The notes below the pieces were generated by a model, which ran no database searches, was not told where the DNA came from, and was given only the letters and a program-made list of their open reading frames with translations. From NCBI RefSeq assembly GCF_017876405.1, contig NZ_JAGINW010000001.1, forward strand, positions 12,103,203 to 12,167,202: a stretch of 64,000 nt of DNA, in the 5' to 3' direction. Positions 52,199 through 61,223 of the stretch are shown here, in pieces; positions within the stretch are counted from its first letter, which is position 1, and every line of letters begins with the position of its first letter. Position numbers and translations under genes: made by a program. This DNA comes from Kibdelosporangium banguiense. Its GTDB lineage: Bacteria > Actinomycetota > Actinomycetes > Mycobacteriales > Pseudonocardiaceae.

Positions 52199-54124
52199 TC
52201 AGGCGTCCTTGGTGGGTCCGGCGGGCAGGTCGTGTGTGTCGTAGGGCAGGTCGACCAGGGTCATGATCAGGGCCGCTGGGCTGCCGGCTGGGGAGTGCAA
52301 TCTCAGGTCGGTGTGGTTGGCGGCGGCGGTCGCGTAGTGGTGGTGCAGGACGGCAACGCCTGCGCTGGCCAGGTGGCTCACGCCGGTCAGGTCCACGGAG
52401 AGGGATCGGGTTCCCGCGGCGGTGGCGGTGCCCAGTGCCCTGTCCAGTGCTGGGGCGGTGGTGGCGTCGACTGGACCGTCGACGCGGATGGCCGGGGTGG
52501 ACGCGAACGGCTGATCCAGGACGAGGAACGGGTCGGCCTCGTGGGGTGCGTCGGCCGCTGGGGCCCAGGCTGGCGCGGCGATCAGTTGCGCGGGACGGGT
52601 CAGGCGCAGGTCTGCGTGCGCGGTGGTCCCGGTGGCGCCATGCTCGACTACGAATGTGTCCACGAGTTTTGCGGCAAGAGGAAGGCCGAGACCGCGGTCG
52701 GGTGACGGCATGGGTTCCCGCCAACGGCCGTCGTCGGCGACCTGGATCCGGACGGCGCCGTGGTCGTCGAGGTGGGCGTACACACGCACGGTGTGGGCGT
52801 CGGGTGAGTCGAGGTGTGGATGCTCGATGGCGTTGGTGACCAGTTCCCCGACGGCGTGCTGGAGCTTGTCGATCGCGATGTCGGGGGCGTGGATCTCGCG
52901 CAACCACTGACCGAACTGGGCACGGAAGTCGTCCAGGGCCTTGGTGTCCGCGGGGATCTCGATGTCGGCGCCGGCCGGCACGGTGGTCAGCTGGGCGGCG
53001 AGCAGGGTGATGTCGTCGGTGTGCCGGGTGACCCCGGTGAGCAGTTCGACGGTCTGGCTCGTCAGTTGTTGCACGGGCACGGTGGTGTCTTGGAAAGCGG
53101 CTGCGATGTCCGCGGCGACCTGTGCCAGTTCGACGGTGCTCTCGGCCAGGCTGCGGCCGGGGCGTTCGAGGATGCCGTCGGTATAGAGCAACAGCATGTC
53201 CCTCTCCTCGACGCGGGACTCAGCGAGGGCGCGGTGCGTGCCGGTGCCGAGTGGACCGCCGCCGGTCGGCGTCAAGTAGCGATATCCGCCGCCGCTGGGC
53301 AGCAGTAACGGCGGCGGATGCCCGGCCGTGCAGTACCGCAGCGAGCTGGTAGGCGGATCAAGCACGACGGCGCACAGCGTTGCGGCGCGTGCGGCCGGGG
53401 TCCAGTTGGTCATCGCGTCAGCCGCAGCGACAGCGGCGAGCAAGTCGCCGGCCTCCGAGAGGCGATCACGCACGAGTACACGCAACTGCCCCATCGTGGC
53501 CGTCGCGGTCACTCCGTGCCCGACGACGTCGCCGACGACCAGCGCGACCCGCCCGTCGTCCAGAGGGAACGCGTCGTACCAGTCCCCGCCAGAGGTGCCT
53601 GCGAACAGACAGCTCGCCGCGAGCTGCACTCGCGGCAGTACCGGGACCCCCGCCGGCAACAACTCCCGCTGCAGTTGCTCGATGGCATCGTTTGCCTGGG
53701 CACGACGGTCGTCGGCGTCAGCCAGCCGCTGCTGGGCGGTGGTGATGTCGAGAATGATGCCGCGCACCGACCCGTCCGGCCAGTAGAAGAACACCGTGTC
53801 GATGTCGCTGACCAACTCCGTCCGTGTGCCTGTCCGCGCGTCGGCGATCTGGTGACGGAAGTCCCGCAACGCCAACGACTCCCCCGTCCTCATCGCGCGA
53901 TCGATCAGAGTGACGATCCGCTGCCCCAGCACGTCCGGGAACACTTCCCGCGCCGGCCGGCCCACCAGCTGCTGCCTGCCGGCCCACTGGCGGCAGAACC
54001 GGTTGGCCGCCGCGAACACCAGATCCGGCCCCTCCAGCGCGACCATGATGCGCGGAAACGCCTCGAACACCTGGCGCACGGTCTCGGCATCGCCAGTCAG
54101 GTGCTCGTCATCGGCACCGTTCAC
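52199..54124 (-). CDS. PAS-SpoIIE phosphatase-HATPase-STAS regulator
   Basis: A 641-residue multidomain protein. PAS domain at the start (FEAFPRIMVALEGPDLVFAA), then a PP2C/SpoIIE phosphatase (GTSGGDWYDAF, VVGDVVGHGV, LLLYTDGILE, DDITLLAAQ). A HATPase_c2 anti-sigma kinase (AVGELVTNAIEHPH, ADDGRW, GLGLPLAAKLVD) and a STAS anti-antagonist domain (LSVDLTGVSHLASAGVAVL) follow. All parts of a partner-switching circuit are in one chain, so it can sense, phosphorylate and dephosphorylate antagonist proteins controlling a sigma factor. Start is uncertain; GTG 54124 chosen, GTG 54193 also possible. Confidence 0.87.
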   Translation of the reverse strand: MNGADDEHLTGDAETVRQVFEAFPRIMVALEGPDLVFAAANRFCRQWAGRQQLVGRPAREVFPDVLGQRIVTLIDRAMRTGESLALRDFRHQIADARTGTRTELVSDIDTVFFYWPDGSVRGIILDITTAQQRLADADDRRAQANDAIEQLQRELLPAGVPVLPRVQLAASCLFAGTSGGDWYDAFPLDDGRVALVVGDVVGHGVTATATMGQLRVLVRDRLSEAGDLLAAVAAADAMTNWTPAARAATLCAVVLDPPTSSLRYCTAGHPPPLLLPSGGGYRYLTPTGGGPLGTGTHRALAESRVEERDMLLLYTDGILERPGRSLAESTVELAQVAADIAAAFQDTTVPVQQLTSQTVELLTGVTRHTDDITLLAAQLTTVPAGADIEIPADTKALDDFRAQFGQWLREIHAPDIAIDKLQHAVGELVTNAIEHPHLDSPDAHTVRVYAHLDDHGAVRIQVADDGRWREPMPSPDRGLGLPLAAKLVDTFVVEHGATGTTAHADLRLTRPAQLIAAPAWAPAADAPHEADPFLVLDQPFASTPAIRVDGPVDATTAPALDRALGTATAAGTRSLSVDLTGVSHLASAGVAVLHHHYATAAANHTDLRLHSPAGSPAALIMTLVDLPYDTHDLPAGPTKDA

Positions 54125-54289
54125 AACCGCCCGCTTTCGAATCGGTTCCGAATCCCGCCACTGCCCCCACGCCCAAGCGGGCATTAACGCCACAGTGCAG
54201 TGCTATCACCGTTCCCCGGTTTGCCGGACCTAAACCTCCGGGCCCGGATTCAGGCCATCCGGCGGTCGGGTGAATACGATGGTTCTGTT

Positions 54290-55138
54290 GTGTCACGAAG
54301 CCTGGCCGAGCACGCCTTCTCGGCCAGCCCGGTCGCCCAGGTCGTGGTCACCGGCGAGGACATCGTCGCGCTGATCAACCAGCAGGCGGAACTGGTGTTC
54401 GGCCTGTCGCACCGCGATATCGGCAGGCCACTGCGCGACCTGGAGATCTCCCACCGGCCGGTGGAACTGCGGGCCTAAGTCGAGCAGGCCAAGGTGGAAC
54501 GCCGGGCGCTGCGTATCAAGGATGTCGAGTGGCAGCGCGGCCCCGGTGAGTCGGTGTGGTTCGAGATCCACGTCAACCCGTTGGTCAACAACGACAACGG
54601 GCTGGTCGGCGTGTCCATCGTGTTCCACGACGTCACCGCGGCCCGCAAGCTGCTCGACGAACTCGAGCACACCAATCGGCAACTGGAGTCGGCCTACGAG
54701 GAACTGCAGTCGACCAACGACGAGCTGCAGGCGATCAACGACACCCTGCGGGAGCGCAGCGCCGAACTCGACGAGGTCAAGGATTTCCTCGAGTCGATCC
54801 TCGGTCCGGTCCGGCCCGGCGTGGTCGTGCTCGACCTGGAGATGCGGATCCTGGTCTGGAACCGGGGCGCGCAGGACCTCTGGGGGCTTCGGCGGGACGA
54901 GGCCGCCGGCGAGCACCTGCTGAACCTCGACATCGGCCTGCCGGTCAGCGAGCTGAGGGCATCGGTCCGCAACGCCATGAGCGACCCGGCCTTCGAGGAC
55001 ACCCTCACACTCGACGCGGTCAACCGTCGTGGACGCCAGACCAGGATCAGGATCGCGGTCGGCGCCCTGCGCCGCCCGGACAACGGCACGACCGAAGGCG
55101 CCATCCTGGTCATGGAGCCCATCGAGAACACCGACTGA
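54290..55138 (+). pseudogene. PAS-domain protein interrupted by an in-frame stop
   Basis: The reading frame from GTG 54290 encodes a PAS domain (SPVAQVVVTGEDIVALINQQ to ISHRPVELRA), hits TAA at 54476-54478, and continues in the same frame with AKVERRALRIKDVEW to 55138. The second part has the rest of the PAS domain, a coiled-coil linker (YEELQSTNDELQAIND) and a second PAS domain (GVVVLDLEMRILVWNRG). This linker is typical of CheB/CheR-associated PAS proteins, whose methyltransferase part is missing here. A single nonsense change explains the break; 54494-55138 could still be translated. Confidence 0.75.
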
Positions 55139-55187
55139 GCACGGATCGCACGCATCGGCTCGCGCACCTGTCGGCAGGCAGACTGCC

Positions 55188-55568
55188 GTGAGACATTGGG
55201 CCGTGGACATCGACGACCCGACTGTCCGAGCCCGCAACCGGGCAGCATCGGCGCGGCTGCGGGCACAGCAGTTGCAGCAGCGTCGCGCCATGCTGGCTGT
55301 CGGTGGAGACCTGACGAACTCACCTCAGGAGACTCTCCAAGCCGCCGCGGAAGCGTTGACGGAGGCGCGGCGCCGCGCGGATGACGCTCGCAAGAGCGCG
55401 AAAGAGGGTTATCTCCGGGCAATCGATGCCCACGAGCGCGCCGCGGCGCGGCACGACCTAGCGGCCGAAATGGGAATCGGAGATGTCCATGACCATCGGC
55501 GACGAGCGGCCAAGCACCGCGACGAGGCGATGGCCGACCGCACCACGCTCGCCGCGGAGTTCGATTGA
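55188..55568 (+). CDS. Small coiled-coil protein
   Basis: A 126-residue Ala/Arg/Glu-rich protein, almost entirely helical (QQRRAMLAVGG, then ALTEARRRADDARKSAKEGY). No signal peptide. GTG 55188 or GTG 55203 could start it. It follows the broken PAS gene by 50 bases, similar to small proteins that accompany PAS/anti-sigma genes, but no family is identified. Confidence 0.5.
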   Translation: MRHWAVDIDDPTVRARNRAASARLRAQQLQQRRAMLAVGGDLTNSPQETLQAAAEALTEARRRADDARKSAKEGYLRAIDAHERAAARHDLAAEMGIGDVHDHRRRAAKHRDEAMADRTTLAAEFD

Positions 55569-55729
55569 TCTGTGGCGAAGCCGCGACCGCCTTGACGGTC
55601 ACGGACCGCTGTGCCGGTTCTCCCGATTCCCACCTGGGCTACCCGTTCGATTCGGGTCCACACCAACGGCCCAGCGAACACGGAGCGTAGTAGTATTGAC
55701 GGCCGGGTTTACCTCCTGCTTCTCCGGCA

Positions 55730-56356
55730 ATGTCCGTCTGCATGGGACGGCAGACCAAAGCGGTACTCTTCGACCGCGACGGCACGCTGATCAAAGACGT
55801 GCCCTACAACGGTGACCCTGAACGGGTGCAGCCGTTCCCCACGACTGCGCAGGCCCTGGGTATGGTGCGGGCCAAGGGCATTCGCACAGGAGTCCTCACC
55901 AATCAGTCCGGTGTGGCCCGCAAACTGATCACAACGCGACAGGTCAACCAGGTCAACGCCCGGGTCGAGCAGTTGCTCGTCGCCGCGAAGGTGCCGCTCG
56001 ACATCTTCGGAATGGGCCTGCACGGCCTCGACGACTGCGCCGGACGGCTTCGGCCACACGGTGATCTGGCGAGACGACGGGTTTACCTGCACACGACCCG
56101 ATGGACTTCCCTGGGCCTCTCGCTGATCGCGGCGATGCATCTGGCGATGCCGGTCGTCGCACTGGCCACGACCGAAGCTTTACGTGCCGTACCAACGGAC
56201 TGCGGGCTCGTCTCGATCGATGTGGACGAACTGGCTGGCGAGCCGGAATCGGCTCGCCGGATGGGAAAACAGGCCCGGGAGTACGCACTCGCACACTACG
56301 GGCTCACACAGTTCCTCGATGACTGGGACGAGCTGATGATGGAGGTGAGTTCATGA
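55730..56356 (+). CDS. Chimeric ORF: truncated HAD phosphatase fused to glycosyltransferase C-terminus
   Basis: A 208-residue frame. Residues 1-~85 are the start of a GmhB-like histidinol-phosphatase-type HAD enzyme (AVLFDRDGTLIKDVPYNGDP, GVLTNQSGVARKLI). From about 56000 it becomes the end of a GT4 glycosyltransferase (HGLDDCAGRLRP, RRVYLHTTRWTSLGLSLI, MPVVALATTEALRAVP). The HAD lacks its later catalytic Lys and Asp motifs and the GT lacks its acceptor domain, so neither should work. A deletion of roughly a gene's length joining two neighbours in frame is the simple explanation. ATGA overlap with the next gene. Confidence 0.75.
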   Translation: MSVCMGRQTKAVLFDRDGTLIKDVPYNGDPERVQPFPTTAQALGMVRAKGIRTGVLTNQSGVARKLITTRQVNQVNARVEQLLVAAKVPLDIFGMGLHGLDDCAGRLRPHGDLARRRVYLHTTRWTSLGLSLIAAMHLAMPVVALATTEALRAVPTDCGLVSIDVDELAGEPESARRMGKQAREYALAHYGLTQFLDDWDELMMEVSS

Positions 56357-56457
56357 GGATCGCGATGGTCTCCGAACACGCGAGTCCGCTTGGACGAGCT
56401 GATGATGGAGGTGAGTTCATGAGGATCGCGATGGTCTCCGAACACGCGAGTCCGCTT
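56326..56457 (+). repeat. 66-bp perfect tandem duplication
   Basis: Bases 56326-56391 are repeated exactly at 56392-56457. The unit carries the end of the HAD::GT frame, the ribosome site GGAGGTGAG and the first codons of the GT4 gene. As 66 is a multiple of three, the frame is kept and the GT4 protein gains 22 residues if the first ATG is used. Confidence 0.92.
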
Positions 56458-57636
56458 GCCGCTCTGGGCGAAGTCGACGCCGGCGGCCAGAATCTGCACG
56501 TCGCCGAGCTGTCCGCGGCGTTGAACCGGCTCGGCCACGACGTCACTGTCTACACCCGGCGCGACGCCGCGGACCTGCCGCGGAAAGTGATCACCCGGCA
56601 GGGCTACCGGGTGGTGCACATCGACGCCGGGCCGCCCGACAAGGTGGCGAAGGACGATCTGCTCCCCCATATGGGCGACTTCGCCACAAACCTCCGGACT
56701 CACCTGCATGCCCGGCCTGCCGATGTCGTGCACTCCCATTTCTGGATGTCGGGCCTGACCTCGTTGCTGGCCACTCGCGACCTGGATGTCCCGGTTGTCC
56801 AGACATTCCACGCATTGGGCACAGTGAAGCGGCGTTATCAGGGCAAAGCCGACAGCAGCCCGCCGGAACGACTCGCCATCGAGCGGATGATCGGCCGCCA
56901 GGCCACCCGGATCGCCGCCACGTGCGCCGATGAGCAGGACGAGCTGATCAGGATGGGCATTGCGCGGTCCCGGATCTCCGTGGTGCCGTGTGGTGTCGAC
57001 ATCGACAGTTTCCAACCGGCCCGGCACCGCGCGAAACCCGGCGGCCAGACCCGGATCGTGACTGTGGGCCGGCTGGTACCGCGCAAGGGGTTCCAGACCA
57101 CGATCGACGCGCTCGCACTCCTGCCGGACACCGAACTCGTGATCGCCGGCGGGCCGGTGAAGGGCAAGCTCGGCGACTGCCCGCAAGCACAAACCCTGCT
57201 GGCAAGGGCACGACGGCTGGGGGTGGGCGACCGGGTCCGGCTGATGGGACAAGTCGACCGCCGCAAGATGCCTGGGCTGTTGCGGTCGGCGGACGCGGTC
57301 GTCTGTGTTCCGTGGTACGAACCGTTCGGAATCGTCCCGCTGGAAGCCATGGCGTGCGGTGTCCCGGTTGTCGCCGCCGCGGTCGGCGGTCTGCTCGACA
57401 CTGTTGTGGATCACAGCACCGGGTTGCATGTTCCCGCACGCAATCCCGTCGCGCTGGCGGACGCGTTGACGGCGCTGCTTCACAACGAGGTGATGAACGA
57501 AACATATGGCATCGCGGGCAGGGATCGTGTCGTCGCCCGCTACTCGTGGGACCGGATCGCACTGGAGACCACGCGTGTCTACGAGAGCTGCGTCGCGGTT
57601 CCGCGATCGGCCGATCTGGTGAGGGAGGGCTCGTGA
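56353..57636 (+). CDS. GT4 glycosyltransferase
   Basis: A GT-B retaining glycosyltransferase of 427 residues from ATG 56353, or 405 from the equivalent ATG 56419 in the second duplicate. Acceptor-side features are EVDAGGQNLHVAEL and VVHSHFWMSG. The donor side has VTVGRLVPRKGFQT and the EX7E motif in YEPFGIVPLEAMACGVPV. It probably adds a heptose or other sugar made by the following genes to a glycan, lipid or metabolite. GTGA overlap with the isomerase gene. Confidence 0.88.
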   Translation: MRIAMVSEHASPLGRADDGGEFMRIAMVSEHASPLAALGEVDAGGQNLHVAELSAALNRLGHDVTVYTRRDAADLPRKVITRQGYRVVHIDAGPPDKVAKDDLLPHMGDFATNLRTHLHARPADVVHSHFWMSGLTSLLATRDLDVPVVQTFHALGTVKRRYQGKADSSPPERLAIERMIGRQATRIAATCADEQDELIRMGIARSRISVVPCGVDIDSFQPARHRAKPGGQTRIVTVGRLVPRKGFQTTIDALALLPDTELVIAGGPVKGKLGDCPQAQTLLARARRLGVGDRVRLMGQVDRRKMPGLLRSADAVVCVPWYEPFGIVPLEAMACGVPVVAAAVGGLLDTVVDHSTGLHVPARNPVALADALTALLHNEVMNETYGIAGRDRVVARYSWDRIALETTRVYESCVAVPRSADLVREGS

Positions 57637-58226
57637 ATCCGGTCCACGATCACGTCAACGCCTTGGCCGAGACGCTGTCCGTACTTCGCGGGCAGGCGAG
57701 TACGTTGCTGCGCTGGGGGCGTGTGATGGCCGATCGGCTGTCCACCGGAAGCCGGTTGCTCACCGCGGGCAATGGCGGTTCCGCCGCTGAGGCCCAGCAC
57801 TTGACCGCTGAGCTGGTGGGCCGCTACGACCAGGATCGCCGTCCGTTCTCCGCGATAGCACTGTGCTCGGAGAGTTCGAGCGTCACGGCCATCAGCAACG
57901 ACTACGGATACGAAGAAGTCTTCGCCCGCCAAGTCATCGCGCACGGCCGCCCACGCGACATCCTGGTGCTGCTGTCCACGTCGGGCCGCAGTAAGAACCT
58001 CTTGCGCGCGGCCAGGGCAGGCGCTCACCAAGGTATGAGTGTGTGGGCGATGACCGGGGCCCGTCCCAATCCGCTGGCCGAACTGGCCGACGAGACGCTG
58101 GTATTGCCGGGCAGCACATGCACTGTGCAGGAGGCCCAGCTGATCGCGGTGCACATGCTGTGCGAGGCATTCGAGGCCGCGGGCATCCTTTTGTCCACTT
58201 CGGACGTGAAGCGGCGGGCGTCATGA
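57633..58226 (+). CDS. gmhA: Sedoheptulose-7-phosphate isomerase-like SIS protein
   Basis: A 197-residue SIS-domain enzyme. TAGNGGSAAEAQHLTAELVG is the GmhA signature, with the metal-binding His; VLLSTSGRSKNLLRA binds the sugar phosphate, and the C-terminal Glu/His pair lies in TVQEAQLIAVHMLCEAFE. GmhA converts sedoheptulose 7-phosphate to D-glycero-D-manno-heptose 7-phosphate. Start GTG 57633 overlaps the GT4 stop. Confidence 0.88.
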   Translation: MNPVHDHVNALAETLSVLRGQASTLLRWGRVMADRLSTGSRLLTAGNGGSAAEAQHLTAELVGRYDQDRRPFSAIALCSESSSVTAISNDYGYEEVFARQVIAHGRPRDILVLLSTSGRSKNLLRAARAGAHQGMSVWAMTGARPNPLAELADETLVLPGSTCTVQEAQLIAVHMLCEAFEAAGILLSTSDVKRRAS

Positions 58227-59107
58227 GTCTGGCCGTGGTCGGCGACACGCTGCTCGACATCGATCTGACCGGTTCAGTCACCCGGTTGTGCCCGGACGCA
58301 CCGGTGCCCGTGCTCGACCTGGAAAGCGAACTCGCCCGCCCCGGTGGCGCCGGGCTCGCGGCGACCATAGCCGCGAGCGGCGGGCTGGACGTCAGGCTGG
58401 TCACCGCGATCGCCGACGACACCGACGGAGACCGGCTGCGCAAGGTACTCGGTGACATGCCAGTCGTGGCCGGGCCGAGCTGGACCGCCACGCCGGTCAA
58501 GACCAGGCTGCGGGCGGCCGGCCAGTCACTCGTGCGAGTCGATCGTGGTGGTGATCACGGCGATCCGGTCGTCACCGACGAGATGCTGGACGCCGTCCAG
58601 ATCGCCGACGCGGTACTCGTCTCCGACTACGGCAGAGGCATCGCTCAGGACAAGCGCCTGCGCGACCTGCTCAGCCAGATCGCGAACCGCACGCCGATCG
58701 TGTGGGACCCCCATCCACGCGGCCCGGACCCGGTACGGGGCACTCGGATGGTCACCCCGAATGCCGCGGAAGCCACTGCTGCCAGCGATTCGACCGATCC
58801 ATGTCAGGCAGCCGAGCTGTTGCGGGCACGCTGGCGTGCCGAAGCCGTTGTGATCACGATGGGTTCGCGTGGAGCGCTCCTGAAGTGCGCAGGCGACCCG
58901 GTCACCATTCCAGCGCCTCGAACGCTGGTCGCCGATCCTTGCGGCGCCGGCGATTGCTTTGCCGCGACCGTCGCGGTGCGACTGATGTCAGGTGCCGGCA
59001 GCGAAGACGCAGTGCGGTCCGGTGTGGACGCTGCGAGCAGATTTCTGGCCGGTGGCGGTGCCGCGGCCATCGACGAACAGACTCTTCGAGAAGGAGATCA
59101 GCCATGA
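58223..59107 (+). CDS. PfkB-family sugar kinase (HldA-like)
   Basis: A 294-residue ribokinase-fold kinase. LARPGGAGLAATIAASGG is the N-terminal PfkB signature and ADPCGAGDCFAATVA the C-terminal one, with catalytic Asp. Similarity of pattern to the kinase half of the HldE-like protein at 59775 suggests heptose phosphate as substrate. Two kinases of this type in one operon point to diverged substrates or 1- versus 7-phosphorylation. ATGA overlap with gmhA. Confidence 0.82.
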   Translation: MSLAVVGDTLLDIDLTGSVTRLCPDAPVPVLDLESELARPGGAGLAATIAASGGLDVRLVTAIADDTDGDRLRKVLGDMPVVAGPSWTATPVKTRLRAAGQSLVRVDRGGDHGDPVVTDEMLDAVQIADAVLVSDYGRGIAQDKRLRDLLSQIANRTPIVWDPHPRGPDPVRGTRMVTPNAAEATAASDSTDPCQAAELLRARWRAEAVVITMGSRGALLKCAGDPVTIPAPRTLVADPCGAGDCFAATVAVRLMSGAGSEDAVRSGVDAASRFLAGGGAAAIDEQTLREGDQP

Positions 59108-59784
59108 GCACGATCCTGATCACCGGCGGCGCGTCCGGCCTCGGCGCCGCGGTCGCCTCGGCGGTGATGGCCGACGGCGGCCAAGCCGTCGTCCTGGACA
59201 AAGCCTCGCCCGCTGCCCCCGTTACCGGCTTCCTGCCGGTGGATCTCTCCGACAGCGCTGCCGCGGAAGCCGCCACCGTCGAGGCCGCGCAACGCTATGG
59301 CGATTTGGACGGAGTGGTGACCGCCGCGGGGATCGACAGCTGCGGAGCCCTGACCGACGTGTCCACATCGGACTGGGAGCGGGTCGTGCAGGTCAACCTG
59401 TTCGGCACAGTCGCCGTGATCCGTGCCGCATTGCCCTGTCTGCAACGGTCTCGCGGCCGGGTGGTCACAGTGGCGTCCACTCTGGGTCTGCGAGCGTTGC
59501 CCGAAGCGACCGCCTACTGCGCCTCGAAGTTCGGCATCGTCGGTTTCACCCGGGCACTGGCCGCGGAAACCGCCGGCCGGGTCGGTGTCACGTTGCTGGT
59601 TCCCGGTGGCATGCAGACCGGCTTCTTCGACGGCCGGGACGAAAAGTACAGGCCTGCGGACATGTCCCAGCTCAACCCGCCGCGGAACGTGGCTGCGATG
59701 ATCCTGTTCGCGCTCAGCCAGCCGGTCGGCTGTGAGATTCGTGAGCTGGTCACCTGCGCGTCCCAAGAGCCGTCATGGCCGTGA
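59104..59784 (+). CDS. SDR oxidoreductase/epimerase
   Basis: A 226-residue classical SDR: TGGASGLGAAVA, TAAGIDSCG in place of NNAG, catalytic VASTLG and YCASK. It may oxidise, reduce or epimerise the heptose intermediate. ATGA overlap with the kinase, and its last ten bases overlap the HldE-like gene. Confidence 0.85.
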   Translation: MSTILITGGASGLGAAVASAVMADGGQAVVLDKASPAAPVTGFLPVDLSDSAAAEAATVEAAQRYGDLDGVVTAAGIDSCGALTDVSTSDWERVVQVNLFGTVAVIRAALPCLQRSRGRVVTVASTLGLRALPEATAYCASKFGIVGFTRALAAETAGRVGVTLLVPGGMQTGFFDGRDEKYRPADMSQLNPPRNVAAMILFALSQPVGCEIRELVTCASQEPSWP

Positions 59785-61223
59785 ATCCGGACCTGCCGGG
59801 CGTGCTCGCCGCGCACAGGGCCAGGATCGTGGTGCTCGGCGACGTCATGGTGGACAGCTGGACGAGCGGCCGGTGCGACCGGATGTGCCGGGAAGCACCG
59901 GTGCCGGTGGTCGACATCACCGCCGAGTCGTTCGCCCCGGGAGGCGCGGGCAACACCGCGGCGAATCTGGCGGCGCTCGGCGCCGACACAGTCATGGTGG
60001 CCGCGCTCGGCACCGACCCGGCTGGCGACGCCCTGCGGGAAGAGCTGCGCTCGGCAGGCGTGAACACCGACCATGTCGTGTCCGTCCCCGGCCGGATCAC
60101 AACGACCAAGCGCCGGATCACCGCTGGCGATCAGCTCATGCTTCGTCTCGACGACGGCGATCACAGTCCGTTGCCGCCCGAAGCCAGTGAACACCTTGAG
60201 GTGCGGCTCCGGCAGGCACTGCGAGGATGTGACGCACTCGTTGTCGGCGACTACGGCATGGGGGTGCTGGGTCCGCGAATCATCGATGTCCTGCGATCCG
60301 TTCGAGCAGAGATCCCGCTGCTGGTGGTCGATGGCCACGCGCTGTCGCCGTGGCGGGAACTCCGTCCGGATGTCGTGACGCCCAACGCGGCCGAGGCAGT
60401 CAGTCTGCTCGACAGGGCCGTTGACGACCACCGGCCGGACTTCTTCGACTCGCATGGCGATGAGCTCCGCTTCGCAACGGGCGCCGAAGCCGTGGTGGTC
60501 ACCCTCGACCGCGAGGGTGCTGTGTTGCTCGCGCAGGGCCTTCCCACGTATCGCACATGGGCGCAGCCGGCACCGGACAGCCAATGCACCGGCGCGGGCG
60601 ACACCTTTGTCGCCGCGCTGTCACTGGCCGCCGCGTGCGGCATCGAACTCCCGGAGGCGGTGTCGTTGGCCCAGGCCGCTGCCGACGTGGTCGTGCGCAG
60701 GCCCGGGACCTCAGTGTGCACGCAGCGGGAGCTGATGGAACGCCTCGGCCGCAACGACGGCACCAGCGAACACTCGCAGCTCGCGCGGATCGTGGCCGAA
60801 CACCGGACAGCGGGCCGGCGGATCGTGTTCACCAACGGCTGTTTCGACGTCCTGCACCGCGGCCACGTTTCCTACCTCAACCAAGCGAGGCAACTGGGCG
60901 ACATACTGATCGTGGCTGTCAACGACGATGCCAGCGTCCGCCGTCTGAAAGGACCCGACCGCCCCGTCAACACCGCCGCCGACCGCGCCGCCGTACTGGC
61001 CGGACTGTCCTGTGTGGACCACGTCACCCAGTTCGCCGAGGACACACCCGCTTCACTGATCTTGTCGCTGAAGCCGGACATATACGCCAAGGGCGGCGAC
61101 TACACCCCCGAGATGCTCCCCGAAACCCGGGTCGTCCAGTCATACGGCGGGCAGGTACGCATTCTCGACTACGTCTCCGACCATTCCACCACCGCTGTCA
61201 TCGACCGGATCCGTTCAGTCTGA
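59775..61223 (+). CDS. hldE: Bifunctional heptose kinase / nucleotidyltransferase (HldE-like)
   Basis: A 482-residue fusion of the usual HldE size. Residues 1-~320 are a PfkB kinase (APGGAGNTAANLAALG, CTGAGDTFVAAL). Residues ~345-482 are a cytidylyltransferase-like domain with the HxGH motif in FTNGCFDVLHRGHVSYL and KGGDYTPEMLPE. It phosphorylates heptose phosphate and activates heptose 1-phosphate to a nucleotide sugar (ADP in Gram-negatives; the nucleotide here is not certain). Its stop overlaps the convergent GT9 gene by nine bases. Confidence 0.88.
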   Translation: MAVNPDLPGVLAAHRARIVVLGDVMVDSWTSGRCDRMCREAPVPVVDITAESFAPGGAGNTAANLAALGADTVMVAALGTDPAGDALREELRSAGVNTDHVVSVPGRITTTKRRITAGDQLMLRLDDGDHSPLPPEASEHLEVRLRQALRGCDALVVGDYGMGVLGPRIIDVLRSVRAEIPLLVVDGHALSPWRELRPDVVTPNAAEAVSLLDRAVDDHRPDFFDSHGDELRFATGAEAVVVTLDREGAVLLAQGLPTYRTWAQPAPDSQCTGAGDTFVAALSLAAACGIELPEAVSLAQAAADVVVRRPGTSVCTQRELMERLGRNDGTSEHSQLARIVAEHRTAGRRIVFTNGCFDVLHRGHVSYLNQARQLGDILIVAVNDDASVRRLKGPDRPVNTAADRAAVLAGLSCVDHVTQFAEDTPASLILSLKPDIYAKGGDYTPEMLPETRVVQSYGGQVRILDYVSDHSTTAVIDRIRSV

